64,000 bases of DNA from Castanea sativa (taxonomy: Eukaryota > Streptophyta > Magnoliopsida > Fagales > Fagaceae), in assembly GCF_040712315.1 (NCBI RefSeq), contig NC_134022.1, positions 2,480,001-2,544,000 of the forward strand, in the 5' to 3' direction. The position numbers and the translations under genes are program-made. Positions 22,633 through 35,399 of the stretch are shown here, in pieces (position 1 is the stretch's first letter; each line of letters starts with the position of its first letter). Under the pieces are notes generated by a model. It was given only the letters and a program-made list of their open reading frames with translations, was not told the DNA's origin and did not search any database.

Positions 22633-25600
22633 TATTATTATTATTATTATTATTATTATAGAACACACTTTGAAGAAGGTCTTTATCACAAAATCAATAA
22701 ATCGGTTTCATTTCAACTAGGCCTTGCTCATTTGCTCATTCTTTATCGAATCATATTTATCAATTGTCTTCAACCACAATATGTGATGAAACATATTGAA
22801 TTAGCACCGCTGACCAGGTAATGGTTCCAACTTCCAAGACAAACTCAGTGACATTGCTGCCATCAGATGGCAATAAATAGCATCTATGAGGATAGGAGGC
22901 ATGCACCCAATACAAGTGACAGATGCATAACAAGTCAATACCAATATCAGAGACGAAATACAGTATAGTATATAATCCGCAACAAATTTAAATGCTAAAC
23001 TTTTGACTAACAAGGATAGGTGGGTAAAAAAATGAGGTTACCTCATAATCTCCAATTTGCAGTTCATCAAGGAGTTCTGTCAAAATTTTAACAATCTCAA
23101 AATCTGGCCCCATTTTTTCATATTGGCCTGCAATGTCTAAATCGCACTGGTAAAATTCACGGTATCTTCCCTTAGATGGGTTGTCCCTCCTGTAAACCTT
23201 AGCTATCTGGTACCTTTTAAATGATGTGAGACCATTCATAGCCACATACCTAGCAAATGGTACGGTTAAGTCATATCTCAAAGAACAAAGTTCTCCACCC
23301 TGCCAACAGATTGAACATAAACTTATATCACTATTGAGTAAATATGAAATGGTGTAACTAAATTCCTTTGATAAGTACAGCAAACAATGATAAATTACAG
23401 GTTAGCTGGGGAAAAAAAGAAAAGTTGGGGAAAAAAAGAAAACAGTCCTTATATAAATCTTCTTTGGATGGAAAAAAATAAAATAATATATATAGATAGA
23501 TAGATAGATAGATAGATAGCCAGGTGACTCAAATATCAACTACATGAAGTAACAACTTGATTGAACAGGCGAAAATTCCTAAAATTAAAAATAGCATAAA
23601 AGGAAATGACTTAAATGAATTAACTAATATGAAATAATTACCTGGTCAGCAAGATCATATACCAACTTTGAATCTTCCCCATACTTTCCCATGAGAGTTT
23701 CTCTCAGTTCAAACGCTGGAGTATCCAACGCGGTAGCACCATGCCTCTCAAAAACATCCTCAATAATTGAAAATGCTCTCTTTCTTATTGTCATTTGTTC
23801 TTTCGCAAAATCACGAGTACCCTAATTTGTACCATAATATGGTTACAGCCAGCATGCTAGTGATGCATTCAAGGGGCAGAAATAAAATAATTTCTTAAAT
23901 AAGAATATGAACACAACAGTATGTTCATAAATTAAAACAAAATAAGTGAGTATTGAAATTTTGATTGATTAAAAAGAGTATAAAATTGCAAACAGCTCCT
24001 TGCAATATGCCATTTTTTTGGTCCATGAATTAGAAGTATATTAACTAAAGACTGTACAAAAGTACAAACAGCTCCAAAGAGCACCTATATCAACAATAAA
24101 CTCAACAGGCTGCTCAAAAGCATGCAACAAAATTACAGGCAAATTACAATAAGCTGTCAACATATTTAAACAATTCTCCACTTCTAGCACTAAATTCTAA
24201 AAACATTTTTTATGAAACATTCTCCAAGAATTGCTCCAATGTTGACACAAGTATAAAATGTTTTTCCCATCTTTATACAGAGCACATAAAAGATAATAAT
24301 AATAATGCACCCGTCATTCAATGAGAATTAAGTGATAAAATTTCAGGAATGTCATCACCTTTGGAAGCTTGGGCAATCTTCTACTTTCATTGGTTTCTAC
24401 AATCTCCTTTAGTTTCTTCAACAAGCTATCAAACTCCCGGTCCTTTGGGTCCAAAAACAACAAAAGATCCTCGACCCATTTCTCAATCCCATCACCTGCC
24501 TTACCCTGCAACCTATCCTTAATCAATTGCACAATCACACTAGTCCCTTTCCCCAACAACACTTTCTTCTTCTTTTCACCCTTCTTATCCCCCTTCACAT
24601 TCCCTCCTCCTACTCCTCCATTCACCTCAACACTACTCCCACTCTTTTCACTCCACTCGACACCCTCAAGGGCGATAAATCCCGTCATTGCCTCCCACGC
24701 CACAATCTTCCACACCATCCCCAACAACACATTCACTTGGTGCACAAACTTTTCGTACTCCTTTTCGAACCCCAGCTCCAAAACCAACTTAAACCCATTT
24801 CTCAAGCTCTCACCACTAGCACATTTCCCTTCAAACAAACCCACCAAGCTCGACCGTAAACCTTCATTACCAATTGAATCCAAATTTGCCTTCACACGAC
24901 TCAAACTACACTCCCCCAATTCATTAATCGCTGCTGCCAATGGATACAGCACAGTCCTCACATCCGAACCCGAACCCGAACCCAAATCCTTGGAATTCAG
25001 CTCAATTCTTGTCTTGGAATGCACCAACTTCACAATCTCCCTCAAACTCCCATGAACTTTAGCTATTTTCGACACCGAATCAATCTCAACCTTCCCAACC
25101 AACTTCGACCCATTCAGCAAAACCTTCATATCACTCGCAACCCCAACCTCCTCCTTCGCCGAGAACCCATCACCGGAATCCATCGAATTGAACACCGCCG
25201 CCACGTCGGCCTTAATGGCCTCGCACGACAATGCAGCCACCGCATCGGAAACCGCCGACAACGCCGCCGATTGGTGATCCAACACAGCGCAAACTCCAAA
25301 CAAACCCGACGGATACAATTTGTCAACCAATGCCGCTTCCTCTTTGCTCAATTCGATCGAACCCAATTCTAGGGTTTGCGAATTCTTGTATCTGTTGAGG
25401 GCTTCGGAGATTCGGATGGGGAGGAGCGTGGAGGAGTGATCGGAGCAGCGGAGGAGCTTGTAGAGGAGGACGGTGAGGAATGCTCGGAGTTCGAGAGGGG
25501 CTAGGGTTTTGGGGATGGGGAATTGGGATTGGACAGGTGGCGAAGCCTGATTGGGTGAGAGTCTATCGAGTGCGGAGGAGTCGAGTCGTAGCGAAGCGAA

Positions 25601-25702
25601 GCCGGTGGCAATGGCGTAGAGTGAAGATGAAGAGAGAGATGAGCCCTTGCCTCCTAATGTAATTACAGAGACTTCGGAGGCTTTGTCTTTGTCTGAAGCC
25701 AT
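19874..25702 (-). CDS. Histidine--tRNA ligase, cytosolic type (7 exons)
   Basis: Attaches histidine to tRNA-His for cytosolic translation. Coding exons: 24359-25702, 23642-23821, 23042-23299, 22430-22564, 21791-22072, 20309-20449 and 19874-20173. All have GT-AG borders and each is a multiple of three, so every intron is phase 0 and the product is 879 residues. Residues 1-448 are the long N-terminal extension of plant cytosolic HisRS, with an acidic-basic stretch [10 protein letters not shown]. Class II motif 1 is in exon 2. LTVPFARY and motif 2 ([18 protein letters not shown], about 544-561) are in exon 3. The HisRS signature [10 protein letters not shown] is at 712-721, GGRYDNL at 740-746, and motif 3 GVSLGIERV at 759-767. 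The last ~95 residues form the anticodon-binding domain. The conserved PK-GTRDF joint spans the exon 1/2 border. There is no organelle transit peptide. All catalytic signatures are intact. Confidence 0.95.
22591..22660. repeat. (AAT)n/(ATT)n microsatellite palindrome in HisRS intron 3
   Basis: About 40 bases of AAT repeat are followed directly by about 30 bases of ATT repeat, so the block is its own inverted repeat centred near 22631. It lies in the intron between exons 3 and 4. The intron between exons 2 and 3 has a (GATA)n tract near 23494-23519. Confidence 0.85.
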
Positions 25703-25963
25703 TTTTATTTTTTGTTTTTGGATTTGGAAAAAAGTGTTTAGAGAGAGGCAGCTAGCTTCGGCCCTGAGGACAGAGGAGGAGAGGGTTTAGGGGTTTGGCC
25801 TTTGAACTTCTACTAACTAAGTGAGATGATATATATATATTTTTTAATCCAATATATATAATAAAATTGCATACAAGAGAAATTGTATTTATTTTGTGAG
25901 TATTAAATTTTGAGCATAGTCTAAAGAATTTAAGATATGTAAATCTGTACCAGTACACATTTT
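25703..25963 (-). promoter_or_regulatory. 5' flank and probable leader of HisRS
   Basis: Upstream of the HisRS ATG lie T-rich leader sequence, a short GC-rich patch (25745-25800) and then AT-rich DNA with ATATATAT at about 25830. A CpG-rich leader would fit a housekeeping gene; no single promoter element can be assigned. Confidence 0.35.
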
Positions 25964-26109
25964 TGGTGCGATGGTCATTTTATAGCTATAAATGCTTGTG
26001 GAGTGTGGGGTAAGGGCCGGGGTTTAAATCTCGAAGAAGAAATTTCACACACATTTACACTTAGATTAGGTTAGAGTAGAAATTCTATTTTGTATCAAAA
26101 AAAAAAAAA
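25964..26109 (+). mobile_element. tRNA-derived SINE
   Basis: Starts GGTGCGATGGTCATTTTATA (A-box side) and has GGGGTTTAAATCTC (B-box type) about 45 bases on. It ends GTATC followed by a 13-base A run. It differs from the SINE at 13068-13236. Confidence 0.6.
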
Positions 26110-27414
26110 TCAGTAAATTTGTGTGGTGCAAGCCTAGAAAGTAGGGTCTAGATCACTCTCTCCACGACACTCATGCTGCTAATTGTCGCCATAGGTCAAT
26201 TTCTCACTTTCTCAATTATTCATTACATGAGTTTGTTTATACTTATTCTTTAATCTTAGTTTCGTGGGGGGTTTCATGTTCTTCATATGGTAGATAATCA
26301 ATTTTGTAAGGATTTCATTTCTTTGAATAGGTTTGAATTTTGAATAGAGTGGGAATTTTACCTATCATTTTTATTTTTTGGTGAAATCGGAAGAATGGGA
26401 TATTATTAGTGGTTGTGATGAAAATACACATGATATGTTATAATACTTCCTCTCAAATAAAATATAACTGAAAATTTAAAAGAGCAATGAAATCCAAGAA
26501 AGAATTTGCAATGCATGAGGACTAATCTTTAGGTTCAGAATCTTAGTTTCAATTTTTCTTTGTCGAAATTTGGAGTTCAAGTAAGGTTCATATACAGCCA
26601 CCTTAAGCATTATATGACTTACATCACAATACTTGTATTCACTTCATTGTTAACTTCATTAGAATAAATATTCAATATTGGAATAGGTGATTTCAAACTT
26701 GGAATGATTTATCAACAATTTGTAAGCAAGCAGCTAATATTATAACAGAGCATTAGAGACAAACTCAAGCTTGGGCTTTTGAGTTTCTTGGCCATTTGTT
26801 CATCGAAGATTAAGCTCCTGTTTCTCATAGAGTTTATTGGTGCTCATTATCTTAGACATTGTTCTTTGAAGAGAGTGGAGTGTAATTTTATGTTATTATT
26901 ACCAAGAGATCAAGTGTGTGTCATTGGAGTGTAATTGTATGATATTATTAGTCTATTGTTGGAGACTAATGCATAAGGTTGTTATTTATATTGGCAATCC
27001 ATTTACACTTTAGAAAGTATTAGAATTGGAAATTACTAGGTGTTTCTTCTATGATTTAAATCAAACTGGTGGTACCTAATAGGTTCTAAGCCTTGAACTT
27101 AGTTCACAGTGTATATTAAAGTGCTATTATTTATGAATTCGCTATATTTATCTTGGTCTTGATGTTTTTGCCCTTCTAAGATATGTTTATCTCACTTAGA
27201 TTTAGCTTCTTTATAATGGGTTCATCTTTTTGTTTTGTTTTGTTTTTTTTCTTTTTTGAGAGAGTGGTAAGAACATGTGGATTATTACGTAGTCATGTTT
27301 TGTTCATTCTAATTGGTATGTTTTAATTCCTTACATAGTCATGTTATATATATATATATATAGTCATGTTTTGTTCATTCTAATTGGTATGTTTTAATTC
27401 CTTACATAGTCATG

Positions 27415-27462
<48 letters not shown>

Positions 27463-28065
27463 CATTCTGACTTGAAAGTTTATTGTGCTAAGAATATTAC
27501 GACCCTCACCTATAGAAGAATGAGAAGGTTATGATGATATAGAAGAGTTGAATTTTGGGATGGTTTGGTTGCGTAATGATAGGGACATTGGCCAAAGTTC
27601 AAGTTTTTGGTGGTTTGAGAGAAGGAATTGGGTTTTGTATTTTTTATTGTAGCTTGCTTTGTTGGTTGGTGACAGGTTTGAGACCTTTGTGGGATAGGGC
27701 TTGGTTGTGGTCCTTGTGGGCAATGAAGTTGGTTTTGGAAAATTTGTATTTAAATTTTTTTTTTGTTTAATGTTTTCATTTGTTTTTTCATTAGTATTTT
27801 GCAATAAAAATTTTAAATTTAAACGTAGAAGTGTAAGTTTGAATGATAACAAATGGTTCAATTATATTATGTTGCACGCACAAGAACTACATAAAATGTT
27901 TTGCATTTTGGTGAATCTTAGATGGGTTTAGGGAACTATAAAAGATTACAATATATAACTAATGGTGTGATTTGCATTTATTTAGATCTAAGTTATATTG
28001 GTAGAATATAATCCTCTAATAGATCAAGCACGTGCCTATTGTTGGAGATCAAGCACGTGTTATTT
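26110..28065. other. Intergenic; tandem 71-bp duplication with TA microsatellites
   Basis: No gene is seen. Bases 27291-27361 and 27362-27432 are a direct repeat (AGTCATGTTTTGTTCATTCT start), each ending in a TA tract; the second is about 40 bp of pure TA (27418-27461). The remainder is AT-rich unique-looking DNA. Confidence 0.6.
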
Positions 28066-31000
28066 TTACTAACTATATAAAAAGAGCGAATAACTCTATC
28101 TACAGTATTTTGGTTAATTCAAGTTTTGGAGAGTAAAACGGTGCGATTGGGCGAGGTTTTAGTGAGAGACCAAACAAAGACAAAACTGAGAGAGAAATAA
28201 AAAATCTTTTGGCTCAGGGAGTGGGGTACGTACTGTTTGAAGAAGAGAGAGGCCAGCAGAGAGAGAGAGAGAGAGAGAGAGAGGCTTGGTAAGAAAATAC
28301 AGTCTCACTCTTTTCTTTGGACAAATCTGAGAGATGGAGAGTTGGGGTGGGTTTGGTGTTTTTACTCAAATCACACGTCAGGTATTTTTTTTCATTACTC
28401 TATGGTTTGCTTCTTTTCTTTCTTTCCATTCTTTTTTGTTTCATTTCTTAAAATTTCAACAACTGAATTTTCGGCTGAAGAAAATGTAGCAGTTGTTGTT
28501 TTATGTTTTTGGTGTATTGTATTGGGGGCAGATTTCTGAATAAAGGTCTCTCTCCCTATGGTTGTATATATATAGAAAGATGTGTATAACATACTCAAGT
28601 GCCAAGCTCTGAACAGTTCTTGGTTTTTTTCTTTGATTTTGAGGCCTTAGTAGAATTCTAATGGTATTTGGAACTTTGAATGCAGTAAGAAGAACATTCA
28701 TGGATGCAGACGGATTGATATGGGTACTTACACTTTATTCTTTCCTCCTTTAGTTCTATTAACTAAATCTTACGATACATTAATTTAAAAGAAGTTTTAA
28801 TTAATATTTAACAAATTTACGAATTTTAGTATTCTATATCTCTCTAAATTTTTCTTTGGTTTATTCATTTCGCAAATCACTGGTGAGTCGTTTACATAAA
28901 ACAAATACTTTGTATTTTTTCTTTTTAACTAGAAAGCCTCTTATTGTTTCAGGACCTACATTGTGCTTTATACTTTTTTTTTTTTTGCTGATTTCGCTAT
29001 TTTACAATTGGCTTAGGTTCGCTTAGATAGAACTTATTACTGAAAATTGAAAACATCGTAGCAAAATAATTTTTAAAATTTTTTAAAACTATGAAAAAGT
29101 ACTGTTCAATTAAAATTTTTTTTTTCATATGCTTGGTGTACTGTTCATGTCCTTGGTCTTAAAAAAAAAATAAGGCAAACGCTGAGTGGAAAACGGCAAT
29201 CCAAACAGATACTTAGTGTCCTCTCTTGTACTTTTATCTTGGGATCTGTGATATGTTTGGTTCTACTGTCTCTTAGGGCTGTTAATTTGTATATAGCTTT
29301 GTTTTGTTCAGTGAAAATTTACTAATTTATCAAAAAGCAATCACCTAAATTTTTATTTATTTTAATTTTAGAGGATGGTGTCATTTGTGCTCTAACATTG
29401 CGAAAATTATATGTTGTACCCGGCATATATGCCAGGTACACCATATACCGACTCCTAACATTGGATGTGTGAATAAATTATTTTTTTATATATAATATGG
29501 AGCATATTAAGTGATGGGAACATATTAGATTAGTTACCTAAATCTATAATTCCCTTATCCTAATCAATTTTATTTATTTTACTCCTAAAACACTATCATA
29601 CAATTGGATGGCTTAAGCTTATTTGCATGGGGAATTTTTAGACTACACCTTGAACAATTTAAAACAGAGTTTGAAATGTTAATGAAATTGGTAGTTCTTG
29701 TATGTACCGATACTTATAGATTAGTGATTGCATTCTTCTTTCATACCCTCCTTAAATTTTTGTACTGCTTTCATTCTTTTCTTTGGTATGACAGCCAGCT
29801 AAAGGACCTCAATTTAATGGGAGTTTAGCCTGCTGAATTTAAAAATCTTTCTCATTTTTGAGAACTATTAGAAAAACATGCATGTTTCCTAGCATTATAG
29901 AAGTCAATTAACCTAATCATGTCATCATTTTTTTGCTGAATTTTTCTTAGAGATTATTGATTTTGGAGAGTTGTTAGTAAGTCTAGAGAAATTGTTTGAT
30001 ATGTGACTTGTGTGTGATAGTTTTCCGCTGTTTGTGTAGGCCTTGTAAATAGCCTTTTGGAACTATTACCGTGTACTGTTAGTGTTAATTGTATAGTTGT
30101 TCCAAGTAGCTTGATGTTGGTTTTATTGACTTGAGTTGGGTTGTAGCTTAATTTGTTGATTTGATTTTTGAAAAATGAAAAATTTGTTGGTGCAAACACA
30201 ATGATAATGGAAATAACACGAAGAGAAACTGAATAATACTTCTGGATTTTTTATTAATTTAAAGAAAGAGATTATACAAACAACACTATTTGGACTGAGG
30301 CGCGGCACTCACTCTCTTTAAGGAGATTCAAGCCCTTGGTTGGCTAAACTTTGTAACCGGTGCAGACCGTCTCTGACTTGTCCACCCTTCACCTCCCCTT
30401 GCGCACGTATCTGGCCCAATATTTGAGACAATTCATGTTAGCCCATTAATCACCACAATTAAAAAGAACAAAATAGTCTCTCTCCTTTTCAATGTGGGAT
30501 TTAAACATTTTCACTAACTCCTCATCTTCCACATTCACTCCCACATTTTTACATTTATGTTATTCATTTTAATTATTTAATATTAAAATGTTCCAGCAAT
30601 ATTCTATTTAAATAACCAAACTAGCTGTAGTGTTGTGTTTTTGTACTTGGGTCCTAGATATAATGTTTACTTTTGTTTTCTTGACCAAAGCTTTTGTTGT
30701 GGATTATTGATATGTGGATTGTAATAGTTTTAGGATGCATTAAGAAAGAGTTTGGTGGAATTGTTAACTAAGAGGGGTAAAAAGAACAACCTTTAATTGA
30801 GTTCATGTTTTAGTGTTTTAAATCATTGGTTTTTACCTTATTTTTTAAATTTGATATTGCCCTCATGTTGGACTTTCGGTTGGTTAAGTTTTTGTTATAC
30901 CATCATAAAACCAACTATGATTATGATTGTTGTGTTCATTTCAGGTGGCATGACAGTATCACTTGGTAAGATAATAGATTTAAGGTGGTGGCAAGTTTTC

Positions 31001-31465
31001 TGCTGAACTTCAAGATCAAACATTCAAAATTAATCCCTTTAAGAAGAAAAGATTGGATCAACTTTAGCGTGCAAGGACAACCTGGAGAGAACTATAGTGC
31101 TTTGCTGTTATGGTGCTACTGCAACAATAGAAAAAGAGATATTCATTGTAGCTCTTAGAAAAGCTCTTGGGGAATTTTTTTAAATTTTTTTTATAACTTT
31201 TGGAAGTTTTTGGAGAGTGATTAATGATTAGATTATACTTTTACATTGTATAGCTCTAAAAAGATAACTTAATTATATAGATAAATCCGTATCTTATATG
31301 TAATTATTCTAATCATGTAGAAAAATTTGTTAAGATTAAGAAATTAGTATTATCTATGCATTTTTTAGTACAAAACCTAGTGGTTTTGTGTTATCTAATG
31401 AAAAATATAATTTTTTTAGTAAAACAGAGGAGTGACATGTGCCTTGCACGTGCTGCCCTAACTAG
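28066..31465 (+). mobile_element. Probable Helitron carrying exon-like host sequence
   Basis: The right end ATGTGCCTTGCACGTGCTGC followed by CCTAACTAG and then T matches Helitron 3' termini (short GC palindrome, CTRR end, insertion before T). The left end is less sure; ACTATATAAAAAGAG near 28070 resembles Helitron heads. The interior has a GA-rich leader with a (GA)n tract (28258-28283) and splice-like borders: a donor after CACACGTCAG at 28381, a small exon with ATGGATGCAGACGGATTGAT at about 28700, and an acceptor TTCATTTCAG before GTGGCATGAC at 30943. It also holds a degenerate MITE at about 29012-29214. No Rep/helicase is present, so it is non-autonomous. The origin of the exon-like pieces is unknown. 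Confidence 0.4.
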
Positions 31466-31598
31466 TAACATTAAAAAATTCATGGGATTTTTGGGGTTTT
31501 TTTTTTTTAGACATAATACTTTATGACTCATTAAAATTACAAATTTCACATTTCAATTTTTAAGGTCATGTCCCATCTTCAATAGATGAGTACTGTAA

Positions 31599-32333
31599 GA
31601 GCATCTGCAACAGGAAATGCTATCTCATCTCATTTTACCATTCCAAAAAGCTATTTTATCAATTATACCATACCATTTTACAACACACCCAACATCCCAA
31701 AATTCTATTTTTTTTTCCCATTTTATTTAAATATTCTATTTTATTCCTTTTTCTACTATTCGCTTTTTCTATTCCTTTTTCTCTCTTCCTCCCTTAACTT
31801 CTAGCACCAGTTTCAACACACAGAACCACACACACACAAACCCATGATACACTGATCCACCTATCCAAACCCATCACCACACACATAGAGCCACACACAC
31901 ACACTCAAACACAAACCATCAAACTATTAACTGAGCCACACACACAAATCATTAAACCAATCGGAGCCAGCAACAGCCACCACACCTCCAAAGAGACCCA
32001 CCACTGATGCCTCACCGAAATCCATGCTGGAACCTAGCTTGCCATGCACGACCTCACCACGACCCACCTCCACTCCAGCAAACCCACGACCCATACTGTC
32101 ACTTGACCCACGTCCACAACCCACACCATACCCTTAATCACCCATCCCCACCACCATGGAAACCCTCCACCACATCAAACCCATCTGCCACCACATCAAA
32201 CCCTTGATTCAAGGGAAAATAGAGAGGAAAAAAAATGAAAGGGAAGAGAGGGACGAGAGAGGGGGAGGGATTGAATGAGTGAACTGAAAAAGAAAAAAGA
32301 AAAGAAAAAAAGAAAGGAGGTGAGAGTGTGATC

Positions 32334-32384
<51 letters not shown>

Positions 32385-32595
32385 TTGATAAAGAACAGAA
32401 TAAAATATTAGTTTTTTTATTTTTATTTTTACAATACTGCTACAGTGCAATTCTACCTTTAGAATTGCACTGTAGCAGTATTGCAAATTTTTTTGCAATA
32501 CTTGGTTTTTACAAGTCTGGATGTGGGGGGTTTATTGGGCTTGAATGCTAAAATAAACTTACGTTTGGCATATGACCTTTCCCCTGTTGATGCTC
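31599..32595. mobile_element. Tourist-like MITE, copy 4 (1-kb form)
   Basis: Ends GAGCATCTGCAACAGG and CCCCTGTTGATGCTC; TAA duplications at 31596-31598 and 32596-32598. The family hairpin is nearly perfect at 32436-32480 (GCTACAGTGCAATTCTA, then TAGAATTGCACTGTAGC). The middle (31800-32210) is C- and A-rich filler with Pro/His/Thr codons, and an (AG)n tract of about 45 bases sits at 32336-32381. Open frames in the filler are not credible genes. Confidence 0.85.
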
Positions 32596-32598
32596 TAA

Positions 32599-32770
32599 GA
32601 GTAGTGCTACAAATTTCATAATGAATTTAATTAATTATAAATAAATCAACCGTTACGTGAGTTGCAAATATAAGAATATTCTAAAGTCATCGCATTTTTT
32701 ATATTTATATATTTGTTGTTTTGAGAATAAGGGAATAAAGAAAAGAGGGGAAAGTATTGAAAAAAGTTAC

Positions 32771-32803
<33 letters not shown>

Positions 32804-34535
32804 TGAAAACGCTTTATCACCTATGCGAAATTTTATTAATCTCTATGTCTAATCAATGGTTACCAAATTGGTTTATGAGCAAGTTATTACTGAGAGTTAT
32901 CAGGTTTTATCTAATGCAAGAGGAGAGGGTTTTGGGTGGAAATGTGAAGGGGGAGGAAAATCTATTTTGTATCAAAAGATATTACGTAATCCATATCAAA
33001 ATTCAATAAATGAAAGATATATGTATAAAAATAACCACTCACTAATATATATGTATTTCATTTGTTAGTGAGGTAGTTATTTTTTGTTGACATATTTCAC
33101 ACTTATTAAATTTTGATGTCGCTGATAAGTATCATTTGATACCAAGTTCCTTCTAGGGAAAAGGGGGTTGGTGGTGTTGGCGGGCCTCAATGTTCGGGTC
33201 ATAACGTTAAGGTTTTTAGTATGTACTTTTAGTATACTTGGGATTAGCTTACAAATCATGGGTACATATTAGTATAAAAAAATAGCTGCTTGAATCACAA
33301 GCTAACAATTAAGCATGTTGTGGATTTTTTTTTTTATAAAGATATAATATAGATTCAACATATATATGACATTTTTTTTTTTTGAAATGGACATATATTC
33401 TTGATCATTAGACCAAGACACATATTTATTTTTTTATTAAGGTGAGAATCAAACTTCATATCTTTTATTCAACGACAAATGACTTTATAAGTTAATGATG
33501 CATGTTGTGAGTTTGGGTGTAATCGAATGTGTCCTTAGCATTATTCTATATTTCAAAAGTGAAATAGATGATAAATATTATAACATATCATACACTATAC
33601 TATATAATAAAAAAAAAATAGTTGGAGAGGGGGGGGGGGGGGGTTGGGGGAGAGCCCAAAAATAGCTCTGTCCATGATTAAGTACATTAGCCTCTCCCTT
33701 TTGGGCATGTGTATTGTATGCTTTACACCATGTTTAGCTGGTAAGAGAAAAATAAAAAATAAAACCAAAGGGAAATAATGTTTGCTTATGAAATGGAATG
33801 AAAGAATAATTACAATAAATTATATTTCCATTTTATCCCTATTAATTATAAACTAAAAATTTATTATGAGTCTATAAAAGTAGTTTTAAATAAAGGGTAA
33901 CATTTTCTTTATTATTTTGTAAAAATTAGATGGAAGCTCAACTAACATTTATTTGTGTTTTAACTTTTTTATTTGTCAAATTATTATTATTATTTTTAAA
34001 TATGACGCAACCAAAATGTGAAATATGTGGTGGGTCCCTTAGTAACTTGGGGCAAGTTTGCTTCTTCTATCTATATATATTTATTGGGGCATGCTTTCTT
34101 CTAGCATAATTAAATGGTAGAAACGTGGCCTTTTTCTAATATGCACACATATAAAATAAATGTTTTTTAAAATTTAAATAAAAAATCAAATATTCTATTG
34201 AAAAAATACTGTTTATATACTATAAAAGCATTAGTACTTATTAATAGAAATTTTTTAATTCTTTTTATAACTTTTAACCAAAAAAAAAATATTTGTTATT
34301 ATATATAATTAGCTTGTAACCTCATGCATATACATTGATACACTTAAAGATATATAATAAGATGCATAATATAATTCCTATATATATAATTTAAATACTA
34401 TTGATTGTAATTTTTATATATTTTTAACTCTTTAAAAAATTTTGTAAGGATATTATTAGTTATAAAATGTAAATTGTCCATGTTATTTTTTTTTATAATT
34501 ATTGTGAAACACTTTTTTTTTTATGATTCATTTAT
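32599..34535. other. AT-rich intergenic sequence with several short repeats
   Basis: No gene is seen. It has a TA tract (32777-32803), a hairpin pairing AATAACCACTCACTAA with TTAGTGAGGTAGTTATT (about 33026-33077), and the dispersed repeat with a long G run at 33605-33717 (partner 16630-16735). Confidence 0.5.
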
Positions 34536-34716
34536 TCTAAACTCTTTGATTTTTGTACTTAATAACTCACTTGAATGAATATTTATGATGTGGTCCTACA
34601 TTTGACTCTAAAATTAAGAAATGAAATTCTTTAAGAATAAATAATTTAGGACACATGGCGCAAAATTGAAATTCTAATTTGGAATTGTAATTTAAGTCTC
34701 TCTTAGCTTCACCTAC

Positions 34717-34799
<83 letters not shown>

Positions 34800-35399
34800 G
34801 TGATTTGAAATCTAATTGGATCTAGACTCTTTGGTTTTTCCCCCAATTATTCACTTGCCACAAAAATTAACAAATTAGATGGGACATATGATGCAAAATT
34901 GAACTCCAATTAATATTCAATCTAAAATCTAATTGAATTTAGACATTTTGATTTTTGCACCTAATAAGTCATTTAACACAAAAATTTAAAAATTAAATAA
35001 CATGTGACACAAAATTAGACTCCAATTTAGAATTTAATTAAATTTTCTCTATGCTTTAGCTATTAATATACATACATATATATATATATATATATATGAC
35101 TTATAAATTTGAATTTTTTTAGTTATATGATTATATTTTTATGGTTTATTATATTGGACTTCTCATTTTCTATGTTAAATTAACTAATTTGGCACAAAAA
35201 TTTAAAAATTTAGATTGGATGAGACACTTGGCGCAAAATTGAACTCTAATTGAAATTCAATTTTTACCTAAATTAACTCACTTGGCACAAAATTCTAAAA
35301 TTTAGATTAGATGAGACCGAGACGTAAAATTAGACACTAATTGAATTCCAATTTGAAATTTAATTGGATTTTCACTCTATTTTACTTATTATTATATAA
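34536..35399 (-). repeat. Array of Helitron-head-like repeats with an (ATT)n tract
   Basis: About five degenerate units with the recurring motif GGGACAYATGGCGCAAAATT ... CTAATTGGATTTAGAC, spaced roughly 85-120 bases. Several units end in sequence like TTCTCT(..)GCTTCACCTATTATT, which on the minus strand is a Helitron 5' head. A (ATT)n tract of about 80 bases (34717-34797) follows one such end. The same family and the same ATT junction recur at 44455-45040. Confidence 0.65.

Noticed and set aside
24369..25055. 228-codon plus-strand open frame
   Set aside because: Antisense shadow of HisRS exon 1; Ser/Pro/Asn/Phe-rich with no motif.
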